Shown here: positions 11,157-23,610 of the stretch, piece after piece | Position numbering within the stretch: the first letter of the stretch is position 1 | How the letters are laid out: every line of letters begins with the position of its first letter | Assembly (NCBI RefSeq): GCF_014805685.1 | Contig: NC_060911.1 | Coordinates: 10,908,712-10,972,711 of the forward strand | Direction of reading: 5' to 3' | Length of the DNA: 64,000 nt | From: Silurus meridionalis | Taxonomy: Eukaryota; Chordata; Actinopteri; Siluriformes; Siluridae | Position numbers and translations under genes: made by a program | Notes under the pieces: model-generated | Database searches by the model: none | Told to the model about the DNA's origin: nothing | The model's input: the letters and a program-made list of their open reading frames with translations, nothing else

Positions 11157-12025
11157 CTGAAACCCACAGACCCATTAATGATGTAGCCTAATCTTTTGCT
11201 GTATGAACTTTATTGTATGAAATGAACAGTGCTATTGTGTGTTAAATGTACTGTAGAAAGTGACTGTGTAAGTGAATGAGTAACACCTGTAGTAGTGTGC
11301 GGGCGTAGTCTTGAGTCACAGCTCGGATGTCCTCTCCATTTACAGACAGAATTTGATCACCAAGTGAAAGTCTCCTGTCTGACTCAACAACCCCTCCCTG
11401 ACTTATCTCAGATACGAATATCCCTGTGTCGTTCCTGCAACACATATACACACACAGCAGTCACCATAGACATTACCACAAAGTATTGAAACGGTCCATG
11501 TTTTGTCTTATTTGTTATGATTAAGTGTTGTTTTCATTGAACCTTGTCCCGACTAAGAACTTGTGACATCCACCACCCACCTTTGCTCAGTTTCTATTGT
11601 GGTTGACTGATATATCGCCCGTGGCCGATTTATTGGGCGATACTTGGAATCTTTAAATTATAAGCACTGGCCGATCTTTAGATTTGGCAAACGTTTTTTT
11701 AAAACAGATTAGTGCTTCTTCTTTAAGACAAGATGACAAAATGTTCACTTGCTGGCTAATATTTCTCACCCACTAACTGGTGCCATGATGAAGAGATAGT
11801 GTTATTCACTCACCGGTCATAATGTTATAATGCCATAATGTTATGCCTGCAAGCTTTTTTACATCAAAACTGATGAAAAAAAAAAGTAAAAATATTTTTT
11901 TTTCACACAAATTTCTAGTTAAAGTAACACAATCTGTTATTTTGTAAACAAACTATGCGTTTTGTTATTAACTATGTATTGTACATAAAATACATAGAAT
12001 TACACACTATTTTGATATTAATTTA

Positions 12026-12103
<78 letters not shown>

Positions 12104-15100
12104 AAAAATGTAATTATAAACAGTAATTTGTAATGTGTAATGTGACTATTCTGATGGCTGGACAGAAAACAAATCCCCAGTGGGAATAGTTTAGAAGACA
12201 TGAAAAAGCTGCACGAAACCATGTTTATTGAAGTGTTACCTCATTTATTTACATTTTGTTTGTTTAGATTTTATATATATTTATGTTTTTGTAGATGTTT
12301 TAGCAGACACAAGTCAAGTCTCAGAAGGTGAAGGTGCTTTTTTGATTTGTCTAAATGTCTTAACTAGTAAATATTTTTAATGTGCCTCAGATAATCTTAT
12401 AAATATAATACATAATAAATGCATTTAGTTTCACCGAGTTTCTGCATGGAACTCATTTATATGAATTACAGTATATTGGCCAGATTGCTTTCTCAAAATC
12501 GGCATCGGCCGTAAAAATCCCATATCCGTTGACCATTACCAGAGCTGCTCCATGTTTTCTCCCCAACAGGTTCCCTTTCATGGATCAATGAGAAATCAAT
12601 AACTTGTTTAACAAAAAAAAAAAAACAACCCTTCAGCCACAAGGTCATTCCAAACCCATCTGGCTACCAGTGCATGCAAGGCATGTACAAATCCTCCCAA
12701 TCTGTTTCATGTAATTGCCAGGAAAAAAAATAAATCAGGACCCATTTCAGTTTGATATCCTCCAATGGCGTATTAGCAGAGTGCTTAAGGGATTGCACTA
12801 CAACAGTGAGATCCGTTACTGGGCTTTTAGGGGAGCATTATGGACAAGTTCACCTTGCTTCTATAAGAGAAGTGGTGACAAGTTTGTGAGCTTTTATCAG
12901 CCCATCCATGTTGCTGTGACACACTGCTGCTACTTGTTAAATCGAGATGATTTAGTGTAGCTTTGGACGTTCACCTGTCCAGAAGTCCCTGTACGTAACT
13001 TGTACATGGTGGAATAGTTCTCATCGCTTTCTCTTCAGTATTAGGTGCCAAACCTATACGTAAAGGCACAAATCTTTTTATTAATTTGGGACATGTCCAG
13101 AGATGAGAACAGCAGAGACAGCAAAAGAGACTCTGAGGTCTGATAGCTCCGTTCTTTGCAATGTGTTAGTGGACAAAGTACACAAACCATGTAGTTGAGT
13201 TACAGTAAAATTCCTTCCTTTAAACTTTCACTTGAGTAAAAGTAGAAAAGTACTTGCTTTGAAATGTACTTGAGTATCCAAAATACTATGATATATTATG
13301 GCTATCATTTTTGTCACACGACTCTTTGCTTGATCAACTTAGTTTATGTGAAAAGACTCTAATATTACTTAGCACACCAGTCTATTAATATAATGGTTTT
13401 AATGAGTTAAACACTGATCTATTCAAATTATCATGAGCCCCAAAGCTTCTTTTCAACTTAAAATAAAAATTCACGCAAATAAGGTCACAGGTGCTGTGGC
13501 GAGTTCGAATCAGGAGTTTCTTCCATCATTTATTCCTCTCAAAATGTTCTGCCTGTTGTTGAACTGTTGCTGAACTGTATGTTCGTGCTAAGTAGATACC
13601 ATCAAGGGGCAATCAGAACAAGATCAACAGAATGCTCGCTCTACCCTGATTTGTGGCTCAGTAGTTTGAGTAAAAAGTACGATATTTGACTTTGAAATGT
13701 AGTGATTGTAAAGTAAAGTTAAAGTTCCCAAATGAAAATACTTCAGTAAAGTACAGATACGAAAAAGTACAGTAACAAATTACATTTACTTCGTTACTGT
13801 CCACCACTGGAAACAACAGTAGGAAAGGAAATTGTACTTTAGACTGTGAGTCTAAGCATGATTTTAGTAACTGTGGCAATCTGGAATCTGGAATAACCTT
13901 TCCCCATGTAGACCCCAGTTTCTGAGCTCTTTTCTAGTCTTGATGGTGTTTTGTGCCTTGTTGGTGACTGTTTGACTATTACAATGTTATCTGAACAGCA
14001 TGTAGTGGTGTCTCAGAAGTGAATCCTTGAGAATTCCTGCAATTCCAGCTGATTGATGGGTTTTATTCTCACATTCGGGTCACAAATGCTTTGTGTGGCA
14101 CCAGTTTACTTCCCTCTATAGAAAGCTTCCCTAGCAACCAGGGTGGACCCTTTTTCATGATCCTTGTATCTTTGGAAAGTTAACACTAGTGTCCATCTTA
14201 CTGAGTTGAGGATGTGTCCCTGTTATGTTATTTGGGGTTTAGTCCCAGGCTGTTATTTATTTCTGAAAATTCCATAATTCCAACCAGCTCATGAGGTGAT
14301 GGCATGGCTAGCATTTTCTTCAAATCTCAAACAGGTGAATTAAGTGACCTCATTCAGTGTTACAAAGCAGTAGAGAGGCAGACAGACCAACACCCTGTCT
14401 CTGAATGTGGATAAAACAAAAGAGATGGTTGTTGACTTTAGAATAACACGTAGTGATCACTCCCTGCTGAAAATTAACGGCTCCGCTGTGAAGATCTTGG
14501 AAATTTACACCACATGCTGCTCCCGTAAAGCTACCAGCATTGTGGCTGACAACACAAACCCCTCACACACACTCTTCACTCTTCTGCATTCTTGAAAGAA
14601 GATGCCAAAGCTTTCGGTCCCCCAACTGTGTAACAGTTTCTTTCACAAGCCATTCAAGTCTTCAGTATGAAGGGACTGGACTGACACACATCAAGAACAA
14701 GAAAAATTCTGTTTTGCACAAACATTTCATTTTCCGCTGATAGAACTCCATGTTTACATGTACAGTATTTTTTTTTAGACAATTAATTTGCACAAAACTT
14801 CCAAACAGTACTAGTAAATGCTACAGTGTCACTGTGTTTACTGTTTTGACTGTCACATTCTCCTTGTATTAAGTTGTCTATTTTTGTTTGCAGAAATGTT
14901 CCACATGTGCATGTTATGTTGTTAGTTTTGAGGTTTGTGTAGTTTTGTGTTAATTTCAGTTCATTTATTTTGTCTGAAAGAGCATTGTGGTCCTGGGGAA
15001 ATGTTGTTTTGTTTTACTGTGTACTGCACTGTATATGGTTGAAATGACAATTAATGCCTACTTGACTTGAGCACATAGAGAAACTGAGCAAAATGTGAGG

Positions 15101-17717
15101 GTGGATGTTTTCCAGATAGTCTGCTCCATGATGTAAACTATTAGAAACAGTATTTTTATATCCATGAAAGGCAACAAGACTGCCTGCATGCATCTTTAAG
15201 AACATTAATGCTGCAATAGAAGCTTGCTAAAGGTTAGAACTTTCAAATGGAATAATCCGTCCTGGGAAGGTATCAGAGCATTTGGAACTCGAAACCATGC
15301 ATTGCTTACTGATACCAAACAGCTTTCTGGTTTTATGCATTATTGTGCATTGTTCAAGAAATAATAATCCTACTAACTGTCTGATCAAATCTACACATGA
15401 ATATTGTGCATACCTTTTACCAACAATGCTCAGGCCCAGCTCCTGCCCTGGTTGTAACTGCAGGTCGACAGTGAAAAGGTCCCACATGTCCTCATGAGTG
15501 TGTGTACCTTGGCTGTGAACGGTATGTGTCAAAGTGTTTCTGTACACACAGAGACGTACGTGTTGGGGACTCAAGCGCAGGACACTCAGAGCCTCCTCAT
15601 GACTAGCCATTCTCAGGTCCATCCCATTCACCTGTCCAAAAAGGGGTGTGAGGTAAAAAAAAATGTTGAATACAATTAAATTATTTAGTATCTAATTTCA
15701 TATGAGTCAACTAGTATGACATATAGCCAATGTAATGAACTGTCTTTAATTAGACAAAAAAATATTTATCTTTTATTTTACATGGCTGGCCTTAAACATG
15801 GATGTGTAATACTAGACTTGTGTTTTGTTGCGATATGTAGTTAAGATAAACACAAGAAAAATCCCTTTTTATTTTTAGGTCTAAATTTGCTATACTTATA
15901 TAACGATCACACATTTGGTGCTAAACCGTTTCATATGGTGGCAGTTTATTGTGTCTTGATGGTGTGAATACTTCTATAGAACAATAGTGATTGATGTTTA
16001 GTTTCCGGGATAATTATAAATACCTCAAGGATGTGATCCCCTGCCATCAATCTCCCGTCTCGATGAGCAGCACCTCCTTCATTCACCTCATGAATCAGAA
16101 TCGCTCCCTGAGAGTGAGTAAGATGAAGGGTCAGAACAGACACAATTGGAGGTCAAGAGAGATTCAAGTTTTCTTAAAAGGTTGAGACACTATGTAAAAC
16201 GTAAATAACAAAATGCAATGATTTAGAATTTGATTGCTGCAACATGTCTCAAATCAAAATTTAAAATTGTTCTTGGAAACCATGGACACCATGTCCTCGG
16301 GACTAAAGAGTAGAGGGACCATCTGTGGAATGGGCAGGTTGCACATTTAAAAAGGCTCCATCAATGCTGAACCTATATGCAGGTCTTAGCAACAAATGAT
16401 TTAAAGGCCTTGCATATTTGAGCAGGACAATGCTAACCACATACTGCATCTATTACAATAGCATGACTACGTAGTACAAAATTGTGGGTGCTGAAGTGGC
16501 CTGCCTGCAGTCTAGACCTTTCACCATTTGAAAATATTTGGCGCATCATGAAATGAAAAATACGACAAAAGACACCCAGAACTGTTGAGCAGCTAAAATC
16601 CTGTTTTTGGCACATATGGTACACGTTCTCTTTCAAAACTTCAGCAACTGATCTCCTCAGATGTTCCAAGATAGACATGTATAGTACATAGTATACATAG
16701 TATATGGACATAATACAAAATTTACTTTTTTTTTTCTTCTTAAAATGGAACATATTTTCTGTTTATACATTTTGGTTTTTTTGTTTGTTTTATTGTGAAT
16801 ACAATATAAATTTATGAGATTTGCAAATCATTGCATTCTGTTTTTATTTACATTTTGCACAGTATCCCAACTGTTTTGGAATTTGGGTTGTATTATTAAT
16901 ATTAATAGCATTTAAAAATATAGTATAAACTGCCTTCAAGTTGTGTTCATTTATTATTGAGTGAAGCCTCTAAATTCTCACCAGTAATGTGTTGCAGCCT
17001 CCCACAATGGTAAGACCCAGACTTGAGTGTCCTTTACAGATGTCAATGATGTTTATGCAGCCTGGGATGATGGGGCATGTCAAGGGGTCTGATCTCACAC
17101 TGCATGCAGAACAGTAGAAGGGGCTCTGTACTCCAGAGGCAGAGGGATTGATCAAGGAACTGCAGTTGGATTGCTTATGGTGAAAACTATGTGTATAACC
17201 GATTGCTGTGTTGTGAGCTGAGGGGGGAACGTGACTGGATGGTGTGATCTGAGAGAAGGATGGGGTAGGGTTATGTAAAGGGTTGTGATTGGAAAAGGCA
17301 TTGGAAATGGCAGGATTGGTACTGTGGCTCTTTTTGAGAAAAGAAGAATGAGAAAAAAAAGAATGAGGAAGATGTTTTATTGATCTGTATGTACATTATC
17401 TTAAATCTGTATTTGATTTATTTACCTGATTCACAGATGCATCATGCTTTGGTTCTTTATTTTTATCCATGGGTGATCTGATGGTGTGGTTTTCTGCCTA
17501 ATCATAACAGATCACGACTCAGATCATCATACCAAGCACAGTTCACTGATTATTCTATTCGAATTGCTATTTTAATTTGACAAGAGTGCTTGTGAATGTT
17601 ACCTTAATTAAAGCTCCTGTTGCTGAGTGCTGTAGTGCAGTTCTATTCCTGAAGTGTCAGGAATATATATATATACAAAGTCAAACTAAATAAAAATTAA
17701 ATAAAACAAATACAAAT

Positions 17718-17795
<78 letters not shown>

Positions 17796-17815
17796 CATCT
17801 ATCTATATATCTATA

Positions 17816-17880
<65 letters not shown>

Positions 17881-19346
17881 TGAGGAAAATAAGTATTTGA
17901 ACACCCTGCTATTTTGCAAGTTCTCCCACTTAGAAATCATGGAGGGGTCTGAAATTGTCAGCGTAGGTGCATGTCCACTGTGAGAGACATAATCTAAAAA
18001 AAAAAATCCAGAAATCACAATATATGATTTTTAAACTATTTATTTGTATGATACAGCTGCAAATAAGTATTTGAACACCTGTCTATCAGCTAGAATTCTG
18101 ACCCTCAAAGACATGTTAGTCTGCCTTTAAAATGTCCACCTCCACTACATTTATTATCCTAAATTAGATGCACCTGTTTGAGGTCGTTAGCTGCATAAAG
18201 TCACCTGTCCACCCCATACAATCAGTAAGAATCCAACTACTAACATTGCCAAGACCAAAGAGCTGTCCAAAGACACTAGAGACAAAATTGTACACCTCCA
18301 CAAGGCTGGAAAGGGCTACGGGGAAATTGCCAAGCAGCTTGGTGAAAAAAGGTCCACTGTTGGAGCAATCATTAGAAAATGGAAGAAGCTAAACATGACT
18401 GTCAATCTCCCTTGGACTGGGGCTCCATGCAAGATCTCACCTCGTGGGGTCTCAATGATCCTAAGGAAGGTGAGAAATCAGCCCAGAACTACACAGAGGA
18501 GCTGGTCAATGACCTGAAAAGAGCTGGGACCACCGTTTCCAAGGTTACTGTTGGTAATACACTAAGACGTCATTGTTTGGAATCATGCATGGCACGGAAG
18601 GTTCCCCTGCTTAAACCAGCACATGTCCAGGCACGTCTTAAGTTTGCCAGTGACCATTTGGATGATCCAAAGGAGTCAAGGGAGAAAGTCATGTGGTCAG
18701 ATGAGACCAAAATAGAACTTTTGGGTCATAATTCCACTAAACGTGTTTGGAGGAAGAAAAATGATGAGTACCATCCCAAAAACACCATCCCTAATGTGAA
18801 GCATGGGGGTGGTAGTATCATGCTTTGGGGGTGTTTTTCTGCACATAGGACAGGGCAACTGCACTGTATTAAGGAGAGGATGACCGGGGCCATGTATTGC
18901 GAGGTTTTGGGGAACAACCTCCTTCCCTTAGTTAGAGCGTTAAAGATGGGTCAAGGCTGAGTCTTCCAACTTGTCAATGACCCGAAGCACACAGCTAGGA
19001 TAACCAAGGAGTGGCTCTGTAAGAAGCATATCAATGTTCTGGCGTGGCCTAGCCAGTCTCCAGACCTAAACCCAATAGAGAATCTTTGGAGGGAGCTCTC
19101 AGCGGCTACTGTACCAAATATTAGCATTGACTTTCTCAGGTGTTCAAATACTTATATGCAGCTGTATCATACAAATAAATAATTACAAAATCATACATTG
19201 TGATTTCTGGATTTTTTTTTTATAGATTATGTCTCTCACAGTGGACATGCACCTACGATGACAATTTCAGACCCCTCCATGATTTCTAAGTTTCTAAGTG
19301 GGAGAACTTGCAAAATAGCAGGGTGTTCAAATACTTATTTTCCTCA

Positions 19347-19412
<66 letters not shown>

Positions 19413-19952
19413 TTGCTTTTTTGATGATTTAATGATTGTATTTATTTTTTAGGTTTTTTTCCGTGATGATGGTTTACATGTATGCCTCACATATTTAGAA
19501 ATCAAACATTAATTAAAAAAGCAGAAAAAATACTAGAAGAAAAGGTAAGTAGTTTCACTATTTCTTTAAGTAAAAGGTTTGAGTTACTGTGTGAAGTTTA
19601 TTTAACTGTTTAACACTGGGCTGTTTCACCATTTAAATTCTTGATCCAAATTAAGGGTTGTTTTCTTTGAACATCCAGTCATTGATTAATTTTCTATAGA
19701 AGTGTAACCAACTTCTGAAAACCTGCGTCTTTGAAAGGTTGTTAAATCAGCAGTTTTATTTATGTATTTTCTCTCTCAACATAGTTTTAAAAGAATGGTA
19801 TTGTTAGTTTGGGTCCTAATGATGAACAGTCTGCCAAAAGCTTTAAATGTAAATGTATGGCAAATCACAGCTGTTTTATAATGAACTCATTCTTTTATCA
19901 ATTCCACAGAAACAATTAATTGACAAGGATTATTTGGTGGATTCTCCACCAC

Positions 19953-20002
<50 letters not shown>

Positions 20003-23000
20003 CACATTATTTAACCCACAGAAACATGTTTCTGATATGATGTTTTCTTTTAGGTGATGTTTGTTTAACAGGTACGGTATGATATAATATTCCATCATGT
20101 TTGTTTCTAATGAGAACAACAGAAAATGACGACTGATAATAGGAACTACTGTAGTTTGCCTAGGACTGAATTCTATTTGATTCACATGTGGATGTGACAA
20201 TTGTACTTCAAAGTTCCCTTTCAGGAACTCGAGCTGCATTGAAACGCTTTAGGAACGCCTAGCATGTTCACGCCTTAAATCAAGTGTAATATCCAGCCAA
20301 TAGGCAAGTCGGGATGTCATCGGCTGGCGACGTCGCGTAAACGAGGAAGCTAAAAAATGGGTGAGTGATGGTAGCAACATTAGGTTCTGTTTGTTCAGGT
20401 AAGTGCTTTGTGTGTGAATCTGTGTGAGCAATGGCAAAAAAGCAAGCAAACTTTTGCATGTGTGTCTCTCCTTGCCCCTGTTTTATTACGGGGACACACA
20501 AATAAACATTGTGTTGTTTGCTTGGGAGTGGAGCATGCTCAATCAGCTCTCTCGAGAGATGATTGTCTGTGCTGTAGTTGCATGGCTATGCGCATGATCC
20601 ACTCCCAAAAAGCACTCATCGAGGAGAGTGATTTCACCTCGAGGCTCAGGTCCCACTCTCGCTGAGTCGAACTCCCGTTCCCCGGGGAAAGCACTCGCTT
20701 CTGTGGTTCTTTCTTCTGGAGCTCCTGGAGGTAGTAACATGGGCCGTCGCTAAGTAGAGATAGCTTGGCCCAATGAGAAGCGGAAGCAATGCGTTCCCAG
20801 CAAGCTGGATGAGCGTTACCTGCATCCTACGGCACAGCCTCTGCCCCAGGGCCTACCATTTTTTCCTGACCTGCACATCGAGGTGTCTAGGTCCTGGCAG
20901 ACCCCAGACCCCATATACGTACCTTTGCTGACAATCAGAGCGCCCTATTTCGAGGAAGGCATATTACACCGCATTACACGGTGCTTGTACCTCCTCGACA
21001 CCACCAGACTGTAAGCTCTCCCACAAGACATGTCTCAGAGCGCTGTCTCACTCCACTGGGTGACTCCTTCCGCCCCCCCAGCTGTTCTGAGAGGGTCAGA
21101 ACCCAGCCTCGAGAGTCTGGTTCCCCGATCAGACTTCCGGGCAGAAGGGGAGGCCAGGCTGTTAACTCTCCCACAAGATGTACCTCAAAATGCAGCTTAC
21201 CTTCTGTTCTGGTGTCTCCCTCCATTTCTGCCTGAGAGATCACTGTGAATGGAGGAGACCCACCTAAATGCCCGTCCTGCTACGGCTTCAGGCATTCCGC
21301 ATTCTACATTATATCGACGATTGGTTGATATTGGTGTTAAGATTAAACGCAAAGAAAAGTGTGCTTTCTCCTCAGCAGAGAACCACTTTCTTAGGCGTAG
21401 TGTGGGACTTGACCGTGTTGCGGGCACAATTGTCTCCTGCCCAGATCGAAGTCATCCTCACAGCAGTCAAGAGAGTAAAAGAAGGCCAGTCACTTACTGT
21501 GAAGCAGTTCCAGAGGCTGCTCGGTCTCATGGCGGCAGCGTCCAATGTGATCTCACTTGGCCTCCTCCATTTGAGACCCCTCCAGTGGTGGCTCAGAGGC
21601 AGAGGGTTCTCCCGGAAGGGAGTATTATCAAGGTCTCGCGGCAAGCCCTTCGAGCCTTAGAAATATGTAAAGAATATGGAAGATTTTTCTGTCTCTGTTC
21701 TGGGAGCTCCTTTTTGTTGCATAATGCTAACAACGGATGCATCCCTCATGAGGTGGGGAGCGGCCATGAGTGGCCCCTCTGCCCAAGGTCGGTGGGACAA
21801 ACGACATCTCTCGTGGCAAATAAACTGCCTGGAGATAATGGCTGTGTTTTTGGCACTAAAACACTTCTTCCAAGACCTGAGAGATCGCCACATGTTGGTC
21901 TGTACGGACATCATGTCGGTGGTCTCATACATCAACCACCAGGGGGGGTCTCCGGTCTTGTCCCTTGTACAGGCTGGCGGAGCAGAGCCTCCTGTTGCTC
22001 CAGGGAAAACTCCTCTCGTTGAAAGCAGTGTATTCCTTCCAGGAGGGATCTCCTCTTACAGGCAGGGGGAACCCTGGTTCACCCCCGCCCAGAGTTATAG
22101 AAGCTGTGGCTGTGGCCCCTGAGGGGGCACAGTTCCTAGCAGCTGGACTTTCTACTGAGGTAGTGGAGACCATCCTCCATTCCAGCACTCCCTCTATGAG
22201 GAGGTTGTATGCCACTAGATGGCATCTGTTCACCACGTGGTGTGAGCACCACTAATTGGACCCAGTCAACTGCCCGGTTGGTTCAGTTCTGGAGTTTTCG
22301 CAGGAACAGGGTGCCACAGGATTGGCTCCATCAACCCTAAGGGTTTATGTGTCCGCTATCATGGCTTATTTTACCTCGCGGGGCAGTCGCTGGGGAAACA
22401 CCCCCTCGTGAAATGTTTCCTATGCGGCACCCGGAGGCTGAGGCTCGGGATACGACCCAGAGTGCCTGTGTGAGACTTGGTCATTGTACTGGCGGCTCTA
22501 TCTGAGCTCACCTTCGAATTTCCTTCCTTAAGAGGGTAGGGGACCTACAGGCTCTTTCCCTGGCCCTGTCTCTTCTAGAGATTGCCCCTGGCATAGCCAT
22601 CACTTTTCTCTACTCAAAACCTGGGTATGTGCCCAAGTTGCCTGCAGCTCCCTCATGACCTGTCATTCTGCAGGCATTCTGCCCTCCTCCTTTTCTAGCC
22701 CCTGACCAGGAAAAGCAATACTTCCACAGGACGAGTCCGTGAAGGAAGTCAGAGCAGCTGTTTGTCTGCTATGGCCCTCATAGAAAAGGTTTTCCGGCCA
22801 ATAAGCAGACGCTCAGCAGATGGATTATGGATGCCATTTCTTCGTGTAATGAGTCCTCTGGTCTTCCCACTCCCTTTGGAGTCAAGGTTCATTCCACCTG
22901 GGTAATGGCGGCCTCTACGGCCTGGTCCGCTGGAGTTTCTCTCCAGGACATTTGCAACACTGCTGGCTGGTTCTATTTGTCAGGTTCTATGACCTCAACA

Positions 23001-23537
23001 TCAGAGCCACTTCCAGCTCCTCTGTCCTACATGCCGGTTGTGTTTATACTAGGCAGGAACTGGTCAGTATGGTGTGATTGGACACTTGTTCTCTGAGGAA
23101 ACATCACTCTGCGTCCACAGGCCATACTCCCTGCATCCCTGCAGCACTTACCTTCTCCTTTATCAGAAGCTACCATCTTTTACCCATTTTGTAGCTGTCT
23201 GGTTTACGTGACGTCGCCCGCTGATGACGACTTGCCTATTGGCCGGATTTTACACGTGATTCAGAGCGTGAACAACGCAAGGCGTTCCCAAAGCGTTTCA
23301 GCGCAGCGTCCCGTTCCCTCAGGGAACGAGGGTTACATACGTAACCTAGTGACGTTCATTGTAAATGGTTGAAAAGTAGGAAAACAACAGTAAATTGCTT
23401 TGTGTAAGAAGAACTAAATACTTTAGCATGTGCTGTTTATAAAAAAACTTTTAGAAAACTTGTTCAGTGTAATAGATAAAAAGATTAAGTCAAGTATTTG
23501 TTCTGTTCCCTTGAGGGAAGCAAGTGGCGGCAATAAT

Positions 23538-23610
<73 letters not shown>

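Noticed and set aside
12715..12960. 81-residue + strand frame as a gene
   Set aside because: No recognisable family, no splice or start context, and it lies in an intron of the - strand gene.
19440..20205. PDZ10 exon hidden between the Tc1 and DIRS elements
   Set aside because: I read this stretch on the - strand and found no G-hydrophobic-G loop or GDxIL-type segment in any frame.
21249..22022. 257-residue + strand frame inside the DIRS element
   Set aside because: The conserved reverse-transcriptase and RNase H motifs are in other frames; this one is a shadow.
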